64,000 nucleotides of DNA. Origin: Plicaturopsis crispa FD-325 SS-3. Lineage: Eukaryota > Basidiomycota > Agaricomycetes > Amylocorticiales > Amylocorticiaceae. The stretch spans positions 124,001 to 188,000 of the forward strand of contig KN832571.1 in the NCBI GenBank assembly GCA_000827205.1, written 5' to 3'. The notes beneath the pieces were generated by a model. That model worked only from the letters and a program-made list of their open reading frames with translations. It had not been told where the DNA came from and searched no databases. Made by a program: the position numbers and the translations under genes. Shown here piece by piece: positions 32,596 to 45,348 of this stretch (its first letter is position 1; each line of letters starts with the position of its first letter).

Positions 32596-35174
32596 TCAAG
32601 ATGTACGCATCAAACGCGTCCATCGTCTCTGCGCGTCGATCATTTCTCGAAATACACGATACTTGCATTCCAGCAAACTCGTCGTTTCCGCAGGAGCCGA
32701 GGGCAAGAGGATATCACCATGCTGCGTCATCTGGGTCTGCGAAATCGGGGGAGATGTGCCCATTAGAACTGTCACCGCGAAAGAAAAGGCCGTAGGAGGC
32801 GCACCATGCATTTCCAGAGGTGCGGATGTTCCTGCTCTGGACTCTGTTGGTCCATCCACGCTTGCATCTCTGCAGCATACCGTCCAAGGATAGCCGATCC
32901 CTTAGCCACGGAGGACGCGTCGTCGGGGAGCACAACAGGGAGCCTGCAGACATCTGCGATGAGCTGAACAAAGGCACGATTTGTCGTCTGTCCGCCGCTA
33001 ACAAAGATTTGCTGGACATCATGGCCAGCATGGCTGCACAGGTACGATAGTCAGCACGAGGGCATTTCCTTCTAAAGAGCACGGACCCACTTCATTTCTT
33101 CGAATATATGTCGGAACTGGAGTGCAAGTGCTTCCAGCGTCGCCTTGAGTCCCGTTAGAAACATCCGACTGCACATACTTAGCGGATGACACCATGTACC
33201 TGATACCGTATTGCGAGATCCTTAAATACTTGAAATTAAGCAAGCCAGCTTTACATCAGAATTGTCAAGACAGCTCACATTGATCGAAGTATCCAGAGTC
33301 AACCCAACCCACATTCCCCGCATGCCGGCATCAGATAGTGGGGCTCGATTGCCTACACACGTACCAAAAGGTCAGCAGTAGGTACATCGTGGTGCAAACT
33401 CCAAAGTCACTCGCCATGGAAGTCCGGATATAAGTGTACGTCCTTCGCGAGCGTAACGGCGCTCGCAATTTTCTTCTCCGCGACCAAGCGTTCGAGGTGT
33501 TTGTCCAGCTGTTCGAAAATGGTGAGACCGTTACTTCGCGCTGATTCGAGAAGTTCTGCGTATGCAGGATGGGTGGTGACGACATGTGATATCAACTACC
33601 CGCGCATTCAATGAAGTAGTGTGGAAGAAAATCTGGGAGATTCGTGTACCTCTCCAGTTGCGCTTTGGCCGCCTGTGCTCATATACCAGCCTAGTAGCAA
33701 AAAAATGAGCATGCTTCCAATCTGGAAGCTAGAAATGGGAAACCTGGGAACAATGCATCCTAAACACCGTTCAAGCATGCATGCAAGACTTCCGCTCGAG
33801 AGATATGCGTACCTTCAAGGGTCCCCAAACACCGTGCACGTCTACGGGACTAGGACTCTAGGAATTTTGTTTTCGATTGAGAAGGCGGAATAGATGGTAG
33901 CTCAACCCCACCTGCACGACAAAGCAGGTCTACAAAGTGTGTGACATTAGACGCATAAAATCAAACGTCCGATGGAGAACGCGTACGCTTGTGCCTGTGA
34001 TAGCAGCAATTCGGTGACTGCAAGCCTCTATCGAGTTGTCCGCCTCTGGGAGAGGCGCAGCGATAGTTGCAAAATAGCCCGAGTCTGTCCGGCAGGGCCA
34101 GTTTGATGGCAAGCAATAAAGAAAAAGGAAATCGGCACTCACAGCAATCAACAACGGCGGCGCCGACTGCAATTCCTGGGAGCAGACCTAGATCTGTTGC
34201 TGCCTGCGCGTCAAGCCCCCGGGCGAGCGATGAGCCAGGTGCTAATGGAGGATGGGGAAAGGCGGGTGCGAAGGCAGAAAGTCCGTGTTTATGGAAGAAA
34301 TCGGTGCTCCAGCCTCCAGGCGGACTGTAGTGTGTCGTTGGCAACGGATATGCCGGGCAGTTCGGTGTTGCATTGAGGGGCCGAAAGTGTGTCGCAGTGG
34401 CTCGGTGAGCCAAGTAGTCTGGCTTGATAGAAGCGCACATATAGTATGCACTGTCAAGGAGGACTTCAGCAAAAAAATCTTACCAAACAAAAGAAGGTAG
34501 ACTTCGCGATCACGTCTGAAGACAAATTGTCTCGTAACCACATGAGTTTCGGGACGTCCAACTCGAGCTGTGGCCCTCTTGATCAGTTTTCCACTGTACT
34601 TCCAGAACACCAAACTCACATCCATAGAGCAACCAAGAACACGCAGTTCTTCGTGTCCGATCTCGTTGACCTTGCGCGTCTGCGACTCTGCCCGATGGTC
34701 ACACCACAGGACCACGTTGCGCTCGGCGTGCACTCCTGAAACGGCTACTGGGGAGCCCTCCGCGTCAACAACTACAAGTGAGCACGTCGCATCTATTCCG
34801 ACGCCGCGTACATCTTCTGGCGAGATTTTAGAGGAGGAAAGGGCCTCATGGGTTGCGTCACATATGCTCTGCCTGTGTGAGAGTGGTGTGAGCGGTTCTG
34901 GCACAGCGATTGAGACCATGGCATATCACCAAATGTTGCCCGTACTCTGCTCATAGATGCGATGGTCTTTTGGATCCCTGAAAGTCTCGATTGATCGGGC
35001 AACATTCACTGCAACGCGTCCCCGGCCATCTACGAAAACGACACGCGCTGACGAGGTTCCCCTTATTCGGCAAAGATACAAGTAAGCGCAGAGTAGCAGG
35101 CGTAAACTCGAAAACAATGTATAGACAAGGACATACACGTCAATACCAAGATAATACACAGGCTTTTGGGCCAT
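32596..35174 (-). CDS. FGGY-family carbohydrate kinase (YDR109C/FGGY type)
   Basis: A multi-exon gene from ATG 35174 to TGA at 32598-32596. The N terminus (YYLGIDV, then GTSSARVVFVDGRGRVAV) is the first phosphate-binding loop of the ASKHA fold. GVGIDATCSLVVVD and NVVLWCDHRAESQT follow, then SLVFWKYSG, GWSTDFFHKHGLS, the segment VDVHGVWGP, and the second ATP-binding block DVQQIFVSGGQTTNRAFV with LPVVLPDDASSVAKGSAILG. It ends LLECKYRVFREMIDAQRRW, the usual C-terminal helix. These enzymes phosphorylate pentuloses or related polyols; human FGGY and yeast YDR109C act on D-ribulose. The substrate here is inferred from overall similarity to that subgroup. Exon joins in 33900-34450 were not all resolved. 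Confidence 0.85.
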
Positions 35175-35892
35175 GTTGTTCCTATACTGTATGCGGACTG
35201 GTCATTGACAAACTTTGGCGCGAACTTGAAGATGAGTCCAGAATGATTTCTGCCTGTATGAAGAACCCAGCGAGTCAAGTCATGCACTGGCAGTTTGAGG
35301 TTGACTTGACTCTTGAGGAAAAGGAGGACTCGGAGCGTTAGTACGGGCCGGAGGCAATTACGGCGTCCGCCGTGGACTTTGTAATTTCAATTCCCGCGGC
35401 GTTCGAGAAAACCACACTCAGTTTGCTCCCGATGCAGCAGGGCTGCTTTCAACATGCTCATATGTAAGGCGTCGACGATAGCTATCAGGAGCTGTCAAAG
35501 TGCACCCGGGGCAGAGAGCGATGTTCATGCTATCGTCGCGGCACAATCGGCTCATTCCAGCTCTAGCACGCCGGTCTCTGTTGCAAAACACTGTTCCATC
35601 TTGTCAGACGGCGGCATCGGATCGAACAACCTTCAAATGAGAACTTAGCAGTCCTCTGCACCCAGAGAAACCCGACTCAACGACCCTCGAGCTTTTTTAC
35701 ATGGAGGTAAGTGTTTCGTGCTTGTGCCTTCCAAGTTTCAAATGACCTTCTTAAGAGCGAAATCCGAAACCTACGTTTCTTATTGGTCAGTGAACTACGC
35801 CGATGAGAAGTTCTGCTCTTCGGATACCCATTCGTCTGCCCTTGACGCCTGACCCACATACTGACCCACTCAGTCTGCCGGACGGTGCTTCG

Positions 35893-35900
35893 TATAAATA
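35893..35900 (+). promoter_or_regulatory. TATA box of the aldo/keto reductase gene
   Basis: TATAAATA lies 52 bases upstream of the ATG at 35952, close to the usual spacing for a fungal gene with a short leader. The remainder of 35175-35892 between the divergent FGGY kinase and this gene shows no supported ORF. Confidence 0.5.
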
Positions 35901-35951
35901 CAGGTCACCAGCCCTCCAAAACCGACATCTGTTTAGGACCTCATACCTGCC

Positions 35952-37774
35952 ATGGCTGAAGTGAATCGGAAGAGAATGTCTTACGGTAAGAACAAATCTT
36001 TTTTGTAGCCCTTGAAATCTGATTTCGAAGGTACGTTTATCATAGTGCGCCTTGGGAAGTCAGGGCTCAAGGTGTCAAAAATCATCCTTGGTTGCATGTC
36101 CTACGGTACGCCCGATTGGCAGAGCTGGGTGCTGCCTGAGAAAGAGTCTATCGAACAAATCAAATACGCGTGAGTGCATTGCTTCCTACCTAAGGGCCAA
36201 TTCCTTGACGCGCTCACGCTCTTTGGACGAGCTAGTTATGACGCTGGTATTAACACCTTCGACACCGCGAATGTATGCTGACCCTTCTTGCGTAACGCCT
36301 TCAAAGGCTGACAATGGTTGACTGCCCTGTCAGGTATACTCGATGGGACTCTCAGAAGAGATCCTTGGCAAGGCGATCAAACAGCACAACATGAACCGTG
36401 ACGAGATTGTTGTTATGACCAAGGTATTCCACAATCGCAACGCGTATAAACTTGATCATTTATTGTCGACTAGGTTTACTTCCCGGTTGCGAGAGGGCCA
36501 GGAATCTCGTTTGTGGGCAGGGAGCACGAGGCAGATACCAGTGGGTACTTGAACCAATGGGGACTGAGTCGCAAGGTGCGCAGCCTCATGAAGGCCTTTC
36601 CGCGATGCTGACAGCCTGTTGTTCTATGTGGCATACATAGCATATATTCGACTCCGTCAAACATAGCCTCGAGAGACTCGGACTGGATTATATCGATGTC
36701 TTGCAAGGTCAGCTTTATCCTTCCTCGTGCTTCTGCTCTTGCTCTTACCGCCACATTTCGTATTCTCAGTCCACCGCCGTCATGAGGACTATCCGATCGA
36801 GGAAACGGTCAGTGCCGACACTTCAACTTGAAGAAAGCTTCCGCTCACTGAACCTTGGTGCTAGATGCAAGCTCTCCACGATGTCGTCAAGGCAGGATAC
36901 GTACGCTATCTCGGGATGTCGTCCTGCTGGGCGTGGCAATGTACGCTGGCCACAGCTCCTTCGTTATCCATATAGGCTCTGCTCACTCGTTTCTTACCAC
37001 AGTCCACGTTATGCAAAGTGAGTCTCCAGTCTCAGATGCTAAAGATGCACCAATAACCATTGATTGCGCGCTCAGATTATGCTATCAACAACAACCTCAC
37101 ACCATTCATCTCGATGCAGAACCACCACTCGCTCGTCTACCGCGAAGAAGAGCGCGAAATGCTCCCTACGCTGAAGGTACGAAAGTCCTCCGCCCCACGA
37201 TTTCCCCAGACAATCGCCTAATTCATTATGAACACAGCACTTTGGCGTCGGCGCTATACCGTGGAGCCCACTCGCACGCGGGCTGGTGACGCGCCCGCTG
37301 AACGAGACGACGAAACGCGGTGGCGTAGACACACTGATCAACGTGTTCAAAAATACGGCTGTTGTGCCCAGGTATGCCTCCGCTGAATATATTTTTAATT
37401 CTTAATCTAATATAGTACGCGATCCTTTCAAAGAGTGGAGGAAATCGCTAAGAAGAAGGGTGTCAGCATGGCCCAAATTTCGATAGCGTGGTCTATGCAG
37501 AAAGACGGTGCGTCCTGCTTTGCCTTCGTATGTCTTACTCTCGGCTGAGAGGGATTTATCGCGTGCAGGTATCACCGCGCCGATTGTGGGCACTACTTCA
37601 TTGGCGAATCTGGAGGATATCATCGGTATGCCACACTTGCCTTTTGCAGCCGTCGATCGTCACTAAACGGCGCTCGTATATACCACAGGTGCCGTCAATG
37701 TTCACCTATCCGAAGACGAGGTCAAGTACCTTGAGGAGCTCTATGAGCCCCAAGCGGTGCTGGGGCACTCGTGA
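35952..37774 (+). CDS. Aldo/keto reductase
   Basis: About ten short exons from ATG 35952 to TGA 37774. The TIM-barrel signature order is VRLGKSGLKVSKIILGCMSY, INTFDTAN then VYSMGLSEEILGKAI, EIVVMTKVF, ERLGLDYIDVLQ followed by VHRHED, GYVRYLGMSS, NHHSLVYREEEREMLP, GVGAIPWSPLARGLVTRP, and APIVGTTSLANLEDI near the end. The tetrad Asp (FDTAN), Tyr (VYSMG), Lys (MTKVF) and His (QVHRH) is complete. The protein belongs to the Yakc/Kv-beta-like branch of NADPH-dependent reductases, which reduce aldehydes and ketones. A TATA box 52 bases upstream and a small compact gene suggest inducible expression. The exact substrate is unknown. Confidence 0.9.
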
Positions 37775-38082
37775 AAGACAACACTCTGCTAGCGGTGCAT
37801 GTCGGCCAGCACCCCTACCGTGCCTTTCTTCAAGCAGTCGGCATCGTTGCCTCCATAAAACAACCCGAATGAACGAGGCCAAATGTCAACCGGGACTGTT
37901 TACGCAATATGCATGCTATGCAAAGCGTTATGTATGTGTGGAAGGTTGGGATCGGATTACATACGGTACAGTAGGGTATAGGTACGTTAGTGTACATTTC
38001 GGTTTGTCGTTCCACATAATACATTCGTTGTTGCTCGTCTAGGCGATCATCCACGCCATGCTGTTCCCGAGACAGCAGTCAA

Positions 38083-39745
38083 CTACTGCAAGGGCTCGCG
38101 ACTACTCGATAGGCGGTTGAGGTGGATGTACACATCCGTGCCGAACCCGTCCATGGATATCAGGCGCAGGTCTCCGCCGAAATATCGCGCGTACTACACT
38201 CCAACGTCAGTAATCACGTCAGACGAGAGACCCAGAGGTAAAACCGCACCAGTCTAGACAGAGGAAGTCCGTAGCCAAATCCAGCCATCGGCGCCTGGAA
38301 GTCACCCGCCTGGAAATCCTGGTCGATCTGCTGCCCTTCCATCGTCGTGTACATGTACGTCCAGATGAGTGGAATGGCACTGCGCGGGATCCCGCCGCCC
38401 TCGTCGCTGATCTTGATCGTGATATCCTCCTTGCCCTCGACGACGACGACCTTTATGGGCGGGAACGGACCGTCGTGGTCGTGCCCGTACCGCTCCACGA
38501 CAGCACGCAGCGAGTTTTTGATCAATTCGAAGCAGATATGCGACAAGTGCCCCGGCACGTAGGGGAATGCCAGCGAAGATGGGCAGATCAGCTGGACAGG
38601 CGGGCCCTTGAACATCCCGTAGTGCTCCTCACACACGAAGCGCGCGTTCTCGATCGCCTCCTGCACGATGTCGTGAACGTTCTGCACATGACAATGACAT
38701 CAGTCAATCGAGATGAATCTCTCGGCAAACACGGGAGAGACGGACCGCTTTGGTGCAGATAATCCCGACGTAATCGGGATGCGATTGCTGCGTGTTGAGA
38801 GCGACGTGCTGTCCGATGAGAAAACGGATGCCGATACGCGACATGTAGAACCGGTCGAGCCACGCCTGGATGTCGAGCCCAATATGCCGCGCCTTTTGCG
38901 ACCGCTTCCATTCTAGCACACCCTGCGCAACTGTTTGCACCGTCGGGTCGTGCCGCTTCTTGATCTCCTCGAGCGTCTTTGTGAACCGGAAGTTGTAGTC
39001 GTGGATCTCGGGCGGCCATTGCACGCCCTCCGTGCGCGCGTAATATCTGTGCCTATGGGTAAGACGGGGGATTCTCCATGCCAGGGAAAATACGACGCAT
39101 ACCGTCGCTCCATGGGTACCCGGAGTTTCATTTTATCATACCCTGTACCGTGGCCGTTCCCGTTACCATACGGGTTGTTGTCCACTGGCGTCTGATGGAA
39201 GTCGTCCAGAGATGGGTTGGGGACTGACTCCGGGAGGTACTTGTCAGAGGGACGTGGTGCAGTGAGGGCGCGTCGGATATCCGGTGGCAAAGCGAGGGGC
39301 GGAAAGGACACGAGCTCCTAGACCGGCAGGGTAAGCGGGATCCAGGCCAAGCGATGTAACGAGACGTGCCTGGAACGATTCCGCGTACCAGTTCTTGACC
39401 TTGTTTATGGAGTGCATATCGCTGAGTTTGTGGGGCAGCTCATCCAGCTCTTTTACGCGGTGCGCAAGCCTAACCGGGAGTTCCTCTACAGCGCACACTT
39501 AGCCATCTTATATGGTCATGTGAGCACTCAGCATGCCATGTACGCACCTGCGAGGAACTGGCTGGCCTTGAAGAGAGTCCCCTGCGATGGATTCTGACCA
39601 AAGAGGACCATCTGCTGCAGTGAAACTGCATACGATGAGTATTGAAGTTACGAAGTTTGTTGAAGGGCGTACCTCCGGTCTGCGGGAATGACGCAAAGTG
39701 GTGGATCTTGTCCCATAGAGCGGGGGTAATGCGGAAGACGCCCAT
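38083..39745 (-). CDS. Mitochondrial pyruvate dehydrogenase kinase family protein
   Basis: The protein starts [19 protein letters not shown] at ATG 39745, typical of fungal PDK/BCKDK proteins, and is about 450 residues over several exons. The N-terminal helical-bundle domain includes [32 protein letters not shown] and the [19 protein letters not shown] block. The GHKL ATPase domain has [16 protein letters not shown] (N box), [10 protein letters not shown] (G1), WTYMYTTM and [20 protein letters not shown] (G2/ATP lid). It lacks the H-box phosphorelay of true histidine kinases, as expected. Role: phosphorylation of E1-alpha of the pyruvate or branched-chain dehydrogenase complex in the matrix, shutting it down. 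An Asn/Gly-rich insert ([13 protein letters not shown]) lies between the domains. A longer N terminus is open in frame but lacks family similarity. Confidence 0.92.
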
Positions 39746-40352
39746 GGCGAATTGGAACGAGTGTATAGATGCTAGGGCCGTATTCCAGCGGACATAAAAG
39801 AGGAAAGCGTCGTGAGCGTAGGAGGAGAAAGCGAAGGCTTTTAACAAGTCGGAGTCACCGCTTTCACAAGTGCATAACATCAACCACGTGGAAAAATCTG
39901 GGCCGGTTGTCAGTTGATTTCACATGGTTCAACTCCCGCGGCGTTACCCCGCATTATTATTGACCCCTGTCCGTGCCGCTCAACCTCCGCCTCTGGCCTT
40001 GGTCAACGACCTTGTTTTCAGCAGTATCGTACAACTCTCCTGATAGTAGCATTGGCTTTCCTTTATCCTCGAAATACGCTTTCAAGATAGTACTACCTCA
40101 GCATTCAACATACCCTCCTTGGCATCGAACTTGGCGTTTGAAATGTTACGAAGAATATCATGCACGGCTTCGCATTGCCACCCAAGAAAAGTTGAGAACA
40201 ACTCCGTTGTCGACCTCAAGAAAATAGTTGCGGTACTGTACGTAGCAGTAAATTATTGCATATATTACTGTATAAACGTACCAGTATGTAGCGGTGCCCT
40301 GGTGGGGCTAATGCGTAGCGGTAGTTAACGCCAAGTCTTTGAATCCACCGTG
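39746..40352. promoter_or_regulatory. PDK promoter / 3' end of the Zn2Cys6 gene
   Basis: About 600 bases with no supported ORF. AT-rich stretches near 40240-40275 (TAAATTATTGCATATATTAC) are a plausible transcription end for the minus-strand neighbour's region or a core promoter element. Nothing else seen. Confidence 0.35.
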
Positions 40353-42573
40353 TCAATCGATAGGACGCGGATATTTCGGAGGTGGCAGAGTGTGCTGTAC
40401 AGTGTACAGTTCCCCAGGATCAACGCCCGACCGATTGATGTTCTCTATCTCCTCGTCGCACATTTTCTGGGTCTTCGAGATTGCCCCGTGGAGAAGTTCT
40501 TGGACGCGCAACCGGGCGCCACCATCATCGGCAGTGATCGCACTGTGAGCCTCTCGTAGGTTAAGTAGCAGCAGCGAGAGCCGTGCATGGTTGGTGAGAT
40601 GGAAGGCATGGGCTTGTCGCTCGAGAGCTGCATTCCGCGAGCGCAATTCAAGGACTTCGTCAGCTGTTTCTACGTACCGCAATAGAGATTAGTTTGGAGT
40701 GCATAATCGCAGTGGTGATTTGCTTACTCGTACTCGCCTGCTCCAGCCGTTCTAAGTGTTGCTCAATGGTGACCGTTTCTAACGCCGATTTTCCTGGGTG
40801 ACCTTGATCTCCTCCAGGAAATGGTTCAAAGCTATCAGCAGCGCCAGAGGACGGATTCTCGCAACGAGTCTCAGCGCTTGCTTGACGGGAGGCATCTTCG
40901 TCTTTCTGAGTAGCTAGTTTTGAAGACGCCAGCGCCGCACGAACACTGTCCATTTCTCGCTGTATTCTATCCGCCTTGCGCACAGATGAATCGTCGGGAG
41001 ACAGGGACATAAACATACGAGCACTGCTGTCGTCCGGTGATGGAGATGCGAGGCGCCTAGCAAACGACAACGAGTGGCGGCCGGGGCCTGCACGTGTCCC
41101 GTCAACTGTATTCGGACGGCGGGATAGGGAGGAAGACAATGAGATATCGTGCGAGGACTCCTTCCGCTTAGAAATCGGCTTCGTCAACAGGTTATGCTGA
41201 GGTGGGGTCTGTGTAGTGACGCTCGGCAGCTTGGATGACGACGCGATTGCGTTAGACGACAGTTCTCGCGCTGGAAGGTCTTTCGCCCGTCGTTTTGGAG
41301 GGGGTTCCTCCGAAGGCGTCTCACCCGCCGTGTCTCCCTTTGTCGGTCTTTTCCTCTTCTCGCGGCGACGGCGTGGCTGGTCGTACTCACTAGCCGCTGC
41401 AAGTCTCGCAAATTGAGCGGCATCCAGGGACATGAGGGTCATTATGCGGTCGCGCTTGAATGCCCTGACACGACTACACTCTTGTCTCGCCCGGACACAT
41501 GAGTCGCACCGTAAAGACGCGCCTTTAGAACATGGACGGTTTCTTCTGAGGCAGTTGTGGCAGTCCTACGACGGAAAACACATCAGAGGACGCCGCGACA
41601 ACTTTGAGCATGCGGAACTCACCAAAGCTTGGTGTGCTAACATCCACGCAATTTGATCAGCTTTCTTGCCCGGTTTGTTAACTTCAGACCTGAAAAAATC
41701 CAGATCCGCTAATTCTTCTGTCGGCTCGTGCTCTAATTGATCCATGCCCTCGCTGGAGGGCGCTTTCTCCTCCATCTCTTCCCCTTCCTCCTCGGCATTG
41801 TCATCCATATTCTCGCTGTCGGCCTGTTCCATTTTCGTGACGGATTTAATTTCCGACTCTGACCTATGGCAGAGGGCCACAAATCGCGAGCAATGAGACC
41901 ATAACAACGCGCCAGGAGAGTCCGCAGCAGGAGCTGGAATTCCAGGGATGTGAACATGGACGACGGTGGGAGTGGTAGGGTATGTCCCAAGTCGCACGCA
42001 CTGCGCAAGCTCCGCGGTGACAGGAATTTTGTAGAATTTCAGAGTCTTGCCCCGCAGCGCCGCACCCGCGACGAGGATGCTGTTCAATGGTCTCTCGCGC
42101 ATTCTCATATTCATTATGAAGGCTGCGATGGCCTCTGCAACGAGCGGCGGCTCGGGGTCTACATTCGTAGGGTCCTGGTTCTTATCTTGGATAGGGGTGA
42201 GGATCTGAAAGTTGTCGAGAGTGCAAACATCCATGTTGGTCCGCACCGTTTTGCAATTCTGCACCATTACGATGTCGTCTGGAGACGCGGTGCGGGAGCA
42301 CTCCCTGGAGTACCCGAGCGCGGCGGAGAGGCTGACAGTGAGGTCGTCGACGATGGAGTCTTCAGCGGGCTCGAGAGACATGGCAAGGTCAATGCTGCAA
42401 AGCAGTGTATAGAAATCGTCGCTTGCGGTGTCGCTGGCTGCAGAGCCTGATGGGTGGTTCATATGAAAGAACTCATCGGAGTCCGGCTGCGATTCAATGT
42501 GAATGTTGTATGCTTCGAGGTCGGTCGGCGTCCATTTGCAGCATGCTTTCGCGAGGCGGGGCAAGGTAGCCAT
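40353..42573 (-). CDS. Zn2Cys6 cluster protein with internal zinc domain
   Basis: Three exons (42573-41623, 41565-40728, 40669-40353) give 701 residues. The first 317 residues contain no known domain, apart from an acidic patch (NAEEEGEEMEEKAP). At the start of exon 2, about residues 319-348, six cysteines fit the fungal binuclear cluster: CHNCLRRNRPC, seven residues, then CDSCVRARQEC. This is followed by basic NLS-like sequence (RRRREKRKRPTK, PPPKRRAK), a Ser/Pro-rich stretch with two SPDDSS repeats, and C-terminal heptad helices (EVLELRSRNAALERQAHAF, ITADDGGARLRVQELLHG). It is probably a DNA-binding transcription regulator that dimerises through the coiled coil. The central cluster is unlike classical Gal4 types, where it is N-terminal. 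Target genes are unknown. Confidence 0.78.
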
Positions 42574-42977
42574 ATAACTAAGGTTATTTAGTGATGCGCC
42601 GTCTATGAGTTTTTATCGTGAATGATAGGACACAAGCCAGCGAAGAACATAATAACCAGGGACGTGCGCACAACGATATCGTTCTGTTCAGCTTCTGTCG
42701 AGCTCTTCCAGCGTTGAAGCACCGGTAGAAACGACGGTGACCGTGAAAGTTCAAGGAAGGAACGCGAATGAAATAGCCCCTGTCGACGATTATACGACGT
42801 GCTCGCTTTTGACCATCAGCAAAAAAGCCGGCGCCGTAGACCTGAATATATGCGAATATAAGACGGACAATAGGTACCAGATGTACCAGGCTGGTGAGCA
42901 ATAATATAAGACTTTAAAGTCGTCACTTGTATTTCACAATTCGCTACAAGATCGGGCCAGCCTGGTTGACTTGACTA

Positions 42978-43020
42978 GACTGGTACGACATATATGGTCT
43001 GGTAAGCTCATGTAAGGCTG
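42978..43020 (+). repeat. Left subterminal inverted repeat of the Plavaka element
   Basis: Read inward, the left arm has GACTGGTACG, a short AT spacer, then GGTCTGGTAAG, TCATGTAAG and GCTG. The right arm read inward has GGCTGGTACC, GTCTGGTAAG, GTCTTGTAAG and CCTG. Order and spacing agree apart from the spacer, which supports both as the two ends of one element. Confidence 0.6.
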
Positions 43021-43287
43021 CCTAAGGCAGGCTGTCGGATAGCAGGCCAGCTCGCAGTAGCCAGGCAGTTGCTCGGATGTACTCAAGGGCAGATAATGAA
43101 AGCAATAGCAGTTTATTATAGACACGGTGCAGTACACGACGACAGGAGGAATCATAGCAACGAAAGGGCCGCGGCACGTACAGAAGAGACCGCGACATTG
43201 GACAACAGAGCAAGCGGCGGCCGGTGACTTCACGGGAGAGGCCTGCCATTTCAGAAGGAGAGCACGAGAGCTGGGGGCGAAGCGACA

Positions 43288-43392
43288 GCGAGGAGCCAGG
43301 AACGAGCAGCGAGGAGCCAGGAACGAGCAGCGAGGAGCCAGGAACGAGCAGCCAGGAGCCAGGAGCGAGCAGCCAGGAGCCAGGAGCGAGCA
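43288..43392. repeat. 21-bp minisatellite, five copies
   Basis: Three identical copies of a 21-nt unit starting GCGAGGAGCC are followed by two copies of a variant starting GCCAGGAGCC. All five are in strict 21-nt register. The array lies in the left arm of the Plavaka element, between the inverted repeat and the end of the DUF6698 gene. Confidence 0.9.
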
Positions 43393-43702
43393 GCGATATC
43401 AGTAGCGAGAGAGGTATCAAAGGGAAGGCTTGAAGACGTGAGCGGTCGTGAGCGGCGGAAACCAGTGCCTACGGTGAGATCAATCAGTCGTATGCCACGA
43501 AAAAGATGAACGTTAACTTACATCGTGAGTGCCGGCAAGTGGAAACGGCTGTGGATGTGCGAGTGAGCCGCGTAAAAGCAAATGGAGGTAGACAGCTCGC
43601 ACAGAAATTAAACGGTCAGTAGCGCGAAGACCTAATACCGAAACATCAGTTCCCGTAAACGACAAGGGCATGGGACACGCACCCCCATCATGTGCTATTC
43701 AG

Positions 43703-45348
43703 CTACGCCGACGACTCGGAGGTACTGGGGACTTCGGGTGACGGCGACGACGATGCTGCGGCACTGTCGTTTAGAAGGGCCGCTGCGCGCCGAGCCCGTT
43801 TTGCGGCGCGCTGGTTCATGGTGCGGTTGGCGTCCGACGATTCGTCATTGGCCGCTGGCGTCTCGGCGTCGTCTATCATGTCGGTACCGAATACTTGTCT
43901 AAGATAGTCATAAGCATGTGTATCCAATGCGAGAGTGGGCACTCACTTGTTCCACCAGTCTAGGGTGTCTATACACCATTCGTCGGTAGGGTCGTCCTCG
44001 AAGAGCCGCACGATCACATTGAAGAAAGTTTCCATCCTAAATCTACCCGCATCCGAGGAGAAGTTTTCGAGGGAGCTCATGAAGAACCACGCCTGCCAGC
44101 ACGTTGATTTGATATGCCGAGAACATAATGATAAGACTTACCTGGATGGCCGCATATGCTATCGAGCGACCGGACACCCTCGTTAGGCCGTGAATTCTCC
44201 CGTTACCTGCCTTCGTCGCTTTGGATCCTCCGATGTTTCCGGCCGCCTTGTTCAAGGCCGAAGAGGGGCCAATGTAGATATGCTCCCAGACCTGTAAGAT
44301 GTGTTTAGTGGCAATAAATTGGAGTGGGTGGATACATACGCGAAGGACTAGATACCCGCGCAGCAGACCGTTCTCAAGGTCATTCTCGTCGTACACACAA
44401 TCTTCTTGGTACAGGAACGTCGGCCAGTCGGTGGCGGTTGCAGCCACACGCCCATCGAGAAGCTCATTCTGGAAGCTGATGGAGATAGTCATGTTAGTGA
44501 TGTGCGGCTATGAGTAGGGACAAATCCCTACCCAGGCTCAGTATCAAAGCGATCTAGGTACTTGCGCGGGCACAAGAGCCTAGCAGTGGCACGGTGCGAA
44601 AACCCGCGGCCGGACTTACTCCCTTCCACGATGAACGGTGGGTCGTGGACGTCGGTACGAGGGTTCACATGCATGTAGCAAAGCCCCGCATGCTTGAGAC
44701 TTGACGAGTCATCCGATTTAGCACCACTTAGGCCATCCGCGATCTGTACGAAGATGAGTGGAAGTGTTTAACTAATTATATAGCAAGAGACGTACCGCGC
44801 TAGTGATTGTGTCGAGCACGTCGGGAGCGTCTGCGAGCTCATCAAGGACTTCCTTGAAGCCTTTAACGCGCGAGAGGATGAAATGGTATGCCGCAACGTT
44901 CTCCTTCAAGGCGCTCGCACTTCTGCAAAGACCCAGATATCAATGACAATAAGCACGGCATTCACATAAATTACTTACATATCCTTCAGCCGGGGATGAT
45001 CTTTTGCAGCCAAGGGCTCTTCCTGTGCCTCGTTGGCGTCGTATATCATACCAATCTTGAAAGCGATGACCACATTGATGAAGGGACTAAAGCCCCGAGG
45101 AATCCAACGTCCTTCGTTGTTGTACGGCTTCAGCGCGAGTTTCCTGGAAGAAAATTGAAAGAAAAATAAGTTGATCCGGGCTGAAATGCTCACTTGGTCA
45201 GGCGCCGGTTTCCTGTCTCCGAGAGGCTGTCGACTAATTCATCAATACCGCGTTTACGCGTTGGCGGCACAGCGGTGGCAGGGTCCGAGTCTAGATCGGC
45301 GGCGGCGGCGGCGGAGTCCGAAGCAGGGGACGAGGGAGTGTTAGGCAT
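43703..45348 (-). CDS. DUF6698 family protein, cargo of the Plavaka element
   Basis: Reads from ATG 45348 to a stop at 43705-43703 through about eight exons. After a disordered Ala/Asp/Ser-rich leader come the family blocks: GRWIPRGFSPFINVVIAF, GSKSGRGFSHRATARLLCP, DWPTFLYQEDCVYDEND, RGYLVLRV, IYIGPSSALN, HGLTRVSGRSIAYAAIQ, RLFEDDPTDEWCIDTLDWWNKQVFG. The C-terminal tail is Ala/Ser-rich with a basic stretch (RAAKRARRA). DUF6698 is an agaricomycete family with many paralogues and no known function. Here it lies inside the inverted repeats of a Plavaka transposon and is transcribed away from the transposase, so it may serve the element. That role is inference. No enzyme motif was seen. Confidence 0.8.

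Noticed and set aside
39746-39883. N-terminal extension of the PDK as a mitochondrial presequence
   Set aside because: The open extension lacks an Arg-rich amphipathic pattern, and the FRITPALW start is the usual N terminus of fungal PDKs.
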